A stretch of DNA of 10,501 nucleotides. It comes from Planctomycetota bacterium. GTDB taxonomy: Bacteria > Planctomycetota > GCA-002687715 > DRQF01. The stretch is taken from NCBI GenBank assembly GCA_024275615.1, contig JAJRYU010000165.1, positions 1-10,501 of the forward strand, written 5' to 3'. Positions 6,440 through 10,501 of this stretch are shown here, one piece after another. The translations under genes were made by a program, and so were the position numbers. Under the pieces are notes generated by a model. The model did not search any database, was not told where the DNA came from, and was given only the letters and a program-made list of their open reading frames with translations. Every line of letters starts with the position of its first letter. Position 1 is the stretch's first letter.

Positions 6440-7362
6440 TGAGGCGCTTTCTTTTTCGCAGTCTTCAGAGTGTTGTGACTCTTCTTGTTGTCGTCATCGC
6501 CAGTTTCATGCTGCAGAAAGCCGCGCCGGGCGGTCCCTTCGACCTAGAGCGGGAAATCCCCCCGGAGGCGAGGCGGGCATTGCAACAAGAATGGCACCTT
6601 GATCAATCGAACGTCGCCCAGCTCGGTCATTACTTGAAGGGCCTTACTTCTTGGCCCCCGGACATGAAACATTCCATGTCCCGGCCGGATTTCACCGTTG
6701 CCGAGCTCATTGCGCCACGTCTGCTTGTCAGTCTATCGCTGGGATTCGTTGTGCTCGGTTTGAGTCTGGCTGTCGGTATCGTCCTTGGAGTCTGGGCTGC
6801 GGAAAAACGTAATCGACCCATTGACCATGCCCTCATGGTACTCGCATTGATCGGTGTCAGCGTTCCCAATTTCGTCATCGGTCCGTTATTGAAATGGGTC
6901 TTCGCCATGAAGTTGGACCTCTTGCCCGAATCACGGTGGGCCGGACCAACGAGCATGGTCTTGCCAGCCTTGAGCTTGTCTTTTCTCTACATTGCGATCA
7001 TTGCTCGGATGGTGCGGGGTGGGCTCATTGAAGCTCTATCAAGGGACCACGTGCGGGCTGCTCGGGCACGGGGTTTCAGTGAACGGCGTTTGCTCTTGGT
7101 CCATGCTCTGCCGGAAGCTCTCTTGCCTGTCGTTTCTTGGTTAGGGCCAGCTTTGGCCGGGCTGGCGGTGGGTTCTGTTGTTATTGAGCGGGTTTTCGAT
7201 ATTCCCGGATTGGGGAATACCCTCATCGATGGGGCTTTTAATCGGGACTACACTCTGGTCATGGGAGCAGTCATTGTCTACAGCGCACTCCTCATTGCTG
7301 CCAATTTCGCCACCGATGCTCTTGTTGGACTTTTGGATCCCCGCACGAGAGGGCATCAATGA
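6436..7362 (+). CDS. oppB: Oligopeptide ABC transporter permease OppB
   Basis: A 308-residue inner-membrane permease, nearly the length of E. coli OppB (306). The N-terminal membrane segment (about 9-27) is followed by the OppB hallmark APGGPF (30-35), then LERE-IPPE (37-44). Further membrane segments lie at about 98-122, 132-157, 175-193, 235-250 and 275-298. The cytoplasmic EAA loop, which contacts the ATPases, reads EALSRDHVRAARARGFSE (199-216). DIPGLGNTLIDGAFNRDY (255-272) is also conserved in OppB/DppB. ATG at 6436 overlaps the oppA stop by four bases; a second ATG follows at 6439. No strong Shine-Dalgarno is present, consistent with re-initiation coupling. It pairs with OppC to form the pore. 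Confidence 0.92.
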   Translation: MMRRFLFRSLQSVVTLLVVVIASFMLQKAAPGGPFDLEREIPPEARRALQQEWHLDQSNVAQLGHYLKGLTSWPPDMKHSMSRPDFTVAELIAPRLLVSLSLGFVVLGLSLAVGIVLGVWAAEKRNRPIDHALMVLALIGVSVPNFVIGPLLKWVFAMKLDLLPESRWAGPTSMVLPALSLSFLYIAIIARMVRGGLIEALSRDHVRAARARGFSERRLLLVHALPEALLPVVSWLGPALAGLAVGSVVIERVFDIPGLGNTLIDGAFNRDYTLVMGAVIVYSALLIAANFATDALVGLLDPRTRGHQ

Positions 7363-8213
7363 ACTCCAGCGCCCTTCGCAGTAGTTCTGGCTGGCAACGA
7401 TTCAAACGCAATCGTGGAGCCGTTGTGGGGTCGATCTGCTTGGTGTTGGTCACTCTTTTTGTTGTGATCCTGCCAGCTCTATGGTTTGAGGACCCATCGA
7501 CGCAGCATCTCTCCGTTGGCCCGACCGCGCCAAGTGATCAGCACTGGGCTGGGACTGACTACGAAGGCCGGGACATACTGGCTCGTATCGCAAGTGGGGG
7601 CCGCGTGAGTCTGCTGGTTGGTTTGGTGGCTACGGCTGTTGCGCTTGTGATCGGCGTGACTTGGGGCGCCGTCGCTGGTTATTGTGGCGGCCGTACCGAC
7701 GCGTTCATGATGCGCGTGGTTGATGTTCTCTATGGCCTGCCTTACATGTTTTTCGTCATCATTCTCATGGTGTGGTTCGGCAGGAGTTTGGTCAACATTT
7801 TCATTGGCTTGGGTGCTGTCTCATGGTTGACCATGGCACGCATCGTTCGGACCAATGTTCTCACCTATCGGAACCGGGATTTTGTTCAGGCTTCGAAGCT
7901 TGCCGGGAAGAGCGCTGCCTTCATTATCACCCGCCACATCTTGCCGAATGTCTCGGGACCCATCATCATCTATGGTACCTTGACTGTTCCCAGAGTGATG
8001 ATCGAAGAGGCCTTTCTTTCCTTTCTCGGGTTGGGTGTGCAACCTCCAGCGGCGAGTTGGGGATCTCTCCTCGCTGAAGGCGCATCGCTGTTTCGTGAGT
8101 ATCCGTGGATGCTCATCTTTCCCGCCGTAGCGCTTTGCTTGACACTCTTGGCACTCAATTTTGTTGGTGACGGTCTTCGCGATGCCCTTGACCCCAAGGA
8201 GGATAGAGCGTGA
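7359..8213 (+). CDS. oppC: Oligopeptide ABC transporter permease OppC
   Basis: A 284-residue permease, slightly shorter than E. coli OppC (302), mainly at the N-terminus. A single membrane segment (about 20-42) precedes a periplasmic stretch with HWAGTDYEGRD (62-72), the hallmark of OppC/DppC. The transport domain follows (about 84-106, 127-139, 146-160, 196-215, 249-272), with the EAA loop NRDFVQASKLAGKS (172-185) and EEAFLSFLGLGVQPP...SWG (216-235). The C-terminal FVGDGLRDALDPK (268-280) is typical. GAGAGGG about six bases before the ATG is the ribosome binding site, and the start overlaps the oppB stop by four bases (ATGA). Confidence 0.93.
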   Translation: MNSSALRSSSGWQRFKRNRGAVVGSICLVLVTLFVVILPALWFEDPSTQHLSVGPTAPSDQHWAGTDYEGRDILARIASGGRVSLLVGLVATAVALVIGVTWGAVAGYCGGRTDAFMMRVVDVLYGLPYMFFVIILMVWFGRSLVNIFIGLGAVSWLTMARIVRTNVLTYRNRDFVQASKLAGKSAAFIITRHILPNVSGPIIIYGTLTVPRVMIEEAFLSFLGLGVQPPAASWGSLLAEGASLFREYPWMLIFPAVALCLTLLALNFVGDGLRDALDPKEDRA

Positions 8214-9178
8214 CCTCCGTGGACGTCCAAGAACTTCGTTTGAGTTTCCCAAACGGCTTGGGCCCCATCGAGGTCCTGCGCGGGGTCAACTTGAGCATTC
8301 CCGAGGGCCGAAGCGTAGGGCTTGTGGGAGAAAGTGGTAGCGGCAAGAGCCTCACTGGTCTGTCCCTCTTGGGGTTGGCTGGGGATAGGGCCGTAGTTAC
8401 TGCGGATGTTCTCCGCGTCAATGGCGTGGACGTCATCCGTTGTCGTGACCAAGATCTTCGTGCGCTCAGGGGGCAAGCCGTGGGCATGGTCTTTCAAAAC
8501 CCCTCTACCAGTCTCGATCCACATTTTCGAATCGGCAAGCAACTTGGAGAAGTTCTCCGTGTCCGAGGTGGATTGACAAGAAAAGAAGCGAAGTGCCGAG
8601 GAGAGGCTCTATTAGGGGAGGTCGGACTCGACCAAGTGGATAGAGTGATGCGCGCCTTTCCCCACGAGCTTTCTGGAGGCATGAACCAAAGGGTTATGAT
8701 AGCGCTCGCGATCGCTTTGGATCCAAAGGTCTTAGTCGCCGATGAACCCACCACGTCACTTGACGTCACAACCGCAGGGAGAATCCTGGACTTGTTCAAG
8801 AAGCTGATCCGAGACCGAGGAATGTCCTTGCTGTTCATCAGTCACGATCTGGGTGTCGTCGACTATCTCTGTGATCAGGTCGCAGTGATGTACGCCGGTG
8901 TGATTGTGGAATCAGGGCCAACAGCGGAGGTTCTTGCCAACCCATTGCATCCTTACACCCGGGCCCTGCTCCACGCTCGGCCAAGCTTAGATGGCGAGAA
9001 AAAAGACTTGGTCGGTATTCCCGGCAGGCCTCCTCTTGCCGGGGCGGTTGTTTGCGGCTGTTCCTTCGTGCCTCGTTGTTCAGTGGCGATTGAGGGCTGC
9101 GCTTTGACTGCTCCCGAGTTTGAGTACAAAGGCAACCGTGGCGTGGCGTGTTTCGTCTCCGGAAATGGGGGCTCTTGA
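8210..9178 (+). CDS. oppD: Oligopeptide ABC transporter ATPase OppD
   Basis: A 322-residue ABC ATPase starting at GTG 8210, which overlaps the oppC stop (GTGA). The start is set by AAGGAGG at 8196-8202, seven bases upstream and the strongest ribosome binding site in the operon. Motifs: Walker A GESGSGKS (40-47), Q-loop Q96, signature LSGGMNQ (154-160), Walker B VLVADE (174-179) with catalytic E179, D-loop SLD, switch H212 in SHDLG. After the ATPase domain comes the oligopeptide/dipeptide C-terminal extension, NPLHPYTRALL (244-254) then IPGRPP (270-275), with cysteines 282, 284, 290, 297 and 314 in the FVPRC...C...C pattern common to OppD/DppD. These cysteines bind an iron-sulfur cluster in some studied relatives; whether they do so here is inference. 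It would power OppBC together with OppF. Confidence 0.92.
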   Translation: MTSVDVQELRLSFPNGLGPIEVLRGVNLSIPEGRSVGLVGESGSGKSLTGLSLLGLAGDRAVVTADVLRVNGVDVIRCRDQDLRALRGQAVGMVFQNPSTSLDPHFRIGKQLGEVLRVRGGLTRKEAKCRGEALLGEVGLDQVDRVMRAFPHELSGGMNQRVMIALAIALDPKVLVADEPTTSLDVTTAGRILDLFKKLIRDRGMSLLFISHDLGVVDYLCDQVAVMYAGVIVESGPTAEVLANPLHPYTRALLHARPSLDGEKKDLVGIPGRPPLAGAVVCGCSFVPRCSVAIEGCALTAPEFEYKGNRGVACFVSGNGGS

Positions 9179-9933
9179 TGACGATGTTGGACATCAAGAA
9201 TCTCTATGTACAAAGGGGCAACACAAACATCGTCCGTGATGTGTCTTTGCAACTGGAATTCGGGCGTTGCCTAGCGATCGTCGGCGAAAGTGGCTGCGGT
9301 AAGTCCACATTGCTCCAGGCGATTTCAGGTCTATTGCCTATTTCCCAAGGCTCAGTGATGGTCAAGGGCGACGTGGCAACCGCCAAGCGACATTGGCGTC
9401 CCGGTGCTAAGCGCAATCATTTGCAAATGGTATTTCAAGATCCCACCGCATCTTGTGATCCCCGTTGGCCGGCGTGGCGTCTTGTCACTGAGGCCTTGCC
9501 GAGAAGCTCGAAAACCACCTTGCGTGCCAAAGCCAAGAAACTTCTCGAAGATGTTGGTTTGGACGCAGAGTTAGCCTGCCGATTGCCCCAAGAACTCTCT
9601 GGCGGGCAAAAACAACGCTTGGGCATTGCCCGAGCTTTGGCTCCGGAGCCTTCTCTTCTTCTCCTTGACGAACCGGTCTCGGCTCTCGATGTCTCAGTGC
9701 AAGCAAGTATCTTGCAACTACTCATCCGACTTCAGAGGAAACGGAGCCTTTCTTATCTTTTCGTCAGCCATGATCTTGCTGTTGTGCGATACATGGCTGA
9801 TGAAGTGGCGGTGATGCAAGGAGGCGTAATCGTGGAACGGGGAGTGACGGACGCCATACTTGAGGCTCCTCAGCACCCCTACACCCAGTCTTTGCTCAAA
9901 GCTGCCCGCAAGATTTGTAGCTCTCGTCGCTAA
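9178..9933 (+). CDS. oppF: Oligopeptide ABC transporter ATPase OppF, short form
   Basis: A 251-residue ABC ATPase. ATG at 9178 shares its A with the oppD stop (TGATG) and has a G-run (GGGGG, about 9167-9171) upstream; the frame is open from GTG 9148, but that start lies inside oppD and adds ten non-family residues. Motifs: Walker A GESGCGKS (36-43), Q-loop Q87 in VFQDP, signature LSGGQKQ (140-146), Walker B LLLDE (161-165), SALD, switch H198. The signature and Q-loop are intact, so it should be active. It stops soon after HPYTQSLL (233-240), and lacks the 70 to 80 residue cysteine-bearing C-terminal extension seen in OppD and in most OppF (E. coli OppF is 334). The end looks natural, with no frameshifted continuation noticed. 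No gene overlap follows; the next gene is 47 bases away. Confidence 0.9.
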   Translation: MTMLDIKNLYVQRGNTNIVRDVSLQLEFGRCLAIVGESGCGKSTLLQAISGLLPISQGSVMVKGDVATAKRHWRPGAKRNHLQMVFQDPTASCDPRWPAWRLVTEALPRSSKTTLRAKAKKLLEDVGLDAELACRLPQELSGGQKQRLGIARALAPEPSLLLLDEPVSALDVSVQASILQLLIRLQRKRSLSYLFVSHDLAVVRYMADEVAVMQGGVIVERGVTDAILEAPQHPYTQSLLKAARKICSSRR

Positions 9934-9980
9934 AACGAATACCGGTGTTCAGAATCGCCATTGTCGGCTAATCTAGAGCC

Positions 9981-10501
9981 ATGGGCCTCAAAGTCAAGAA
10001 TCTCGTCCTGTACAGAGAATCAGCCGATGGTAGTCGCCATCTCTTGGTTGATGCTCTCAATTTTGACCTTACTCGTGGCTCAACCCTGGCCCTTTGTGGC
10101 CCATCCGGAAGCGGAAAAACCAGCGTCGCATTGAGTGTGCTCGACTTGCTCCCCCCTGGGGTCAAACGTAGCGCCGGTGAGGTCACCATCGATGAGGTTC
10201 CTTTTCAATCGAGTTGGCGTGGATCCCGCATAGGCTTGATTTTTCAAGAGCCGAGACTGGCTTTTCATCCGGTATTCACTGTGGGCAGACTTTTCGCCGA
10301 ACGCTTGCGCCTTGCCGGTGTGGTTGCGAATCGTCTGCGCTCCGAGAGCATCGGCTGGCTGGAACGAATCGGTCTTGAGGATGCTGAAGCTCGCCTTGAG
10401 GATCGGGCTTGCCATTTCTCCGGTGGGGAATTGCAGAGAATCATGATTGCCATGGCCCTGTCGCAGAATCCCGAATTCTTGATCGCCGACGAACCGACGA
10501 G
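9981..10501 (+). CDS. Third peptide-type ABC transporter ATPase, 3' end outside window
   Basis: The frame is open from ATG 9981 to the window end (173 complete codons). An in-frame TAA at 9969-9971 excludes a longer start. Walker A GPSGSGKT (40-47), Q-loop Q89 in IFQEP, signature FSGGELQ (146-152) and Walker B FLIADE (166-171) are all present, in the style of OppD/NikD-type ATPases of the peptide/nickel family. The ribosome binding site is poor (TAGAG close to the ATG). It follows oppF by 47 bases in the same direction, so it may belong to the same transcript. It could be a separate ATPase, the first half of a two-domain OppD-OppF fusion, or the first gene of a second transporter; the sequence to the right would decide. 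Sequence divergence from the upstream OppD and OppF by eye is large, so it is not a recent duplicate. Confidence 0.88.
   Translation, partial: MGLKVKNLVLYRESADGSRHLLVDALNFDLTRGSTLALCGPSGSGKTSVALSVLDLLPPGVKRSAGEVTIDEVPFQSSWRGSRIGLIFQEPRLAFHPVFTVGRLFAERLRLAGVVANRLRSESIGWLERIGLEDAEARLEDRACHFSGGELQRIMIAMALSQNPEFLIADEPT

Noticed and set aside
7970..8542. Antisense open frame of 190 codons across the oppC/oppD junction
   Set aside because: It is opposite well-recognised OppC and OppD coding sequence and shows no family motif.
9934..9980. Promoter (TGTTCA, 17 bases, TAATCT) for the third ATPase
   Set aside because: The -35 matches only three of six positions and the TAATCT box abuts the ATG; read-through from the opp operon is as likely.

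Overview
The window looks like a chromosomal segment of a Gram-negative-type (diderm) bacterium. It has moderate GC (by eye slightly over 50%), two lipoproteins with clear lipoboxes, an exported di-heme c-type cytochrome and ATG/GTG starts with AGGA/GGAGG-type ribosome binding sites. A membrane protein resembling the TMTC/TPR-associated GT-C glycosyltransferases, a zinc-ribbon/TPR protein and an SO2930-type cytochrome would fit lineages such as Acidobacteriota or Planctomycetota. That placement is inference only; no taxonomic marker gene is present. I see no rRNA, tRNA, CRISPR array, insertion sequence or phage gene.

Left part (1-3394): a minus-strand gene fills bases 1-1230 and runs off the left edge. 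It encodes at least 410 residues of a polytopic membrane protein of the TMTC-like type. A 178-bp divergent spacer with promoter-like elements in both directions separates it from a plus-strand gene (1409-2455) for a cytoplasmic protein with two CxxC...CxxC zinc ribbons, a DUF2007-like domain and TPR-like helices. A 249-bp spacer follows. It holds a start-less open frame and a hairpin that could mask the next ribosome binding site. Next is a lipoprotein gene (2705-3394) whose C-terminal third resembles the SecD/SecF P1-head subdomain.

Middle (3395-4783): a convergent spacer with hairpins, then a minus-strand gene for an exported di-heme cytochrome c of the SO2930-like family (3604-4632). A 151-bp divergent spacer with a near-perfect 14-bp dyad follows.

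Right part (4784-10501): a compact oligopeptide ABC transporter operon in the canonical order oppA-oppB-oppC-oppD-oppF. Adjacent genes overlap by 1 or 4 bases at every junction, which implies one transcript and translational coupling. OppA, a lipoprotein, captures peptides outside the inner membrane; OppB and OppC form the channel; OppD and OppF hydrolyse ATP. The OppF here is short and lacks the usual C-terminal cysteine-bearing extension that OppD keeps. After 47 bases a third peptide-type ABC ATPase begins and runs off the right edge, so the locus has at least three ATPase domains.

Most of the window is recognisable housekeeping or transport content. I found no convincing undescribed multi-gene system. 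The most unusual items are the zinc-ribbon/DUF2007/TPR protein, the stand-alone P1-head-like lipoprotein, the third ATPase, and a possibly leaderless promoter for the TMTC-like gene.
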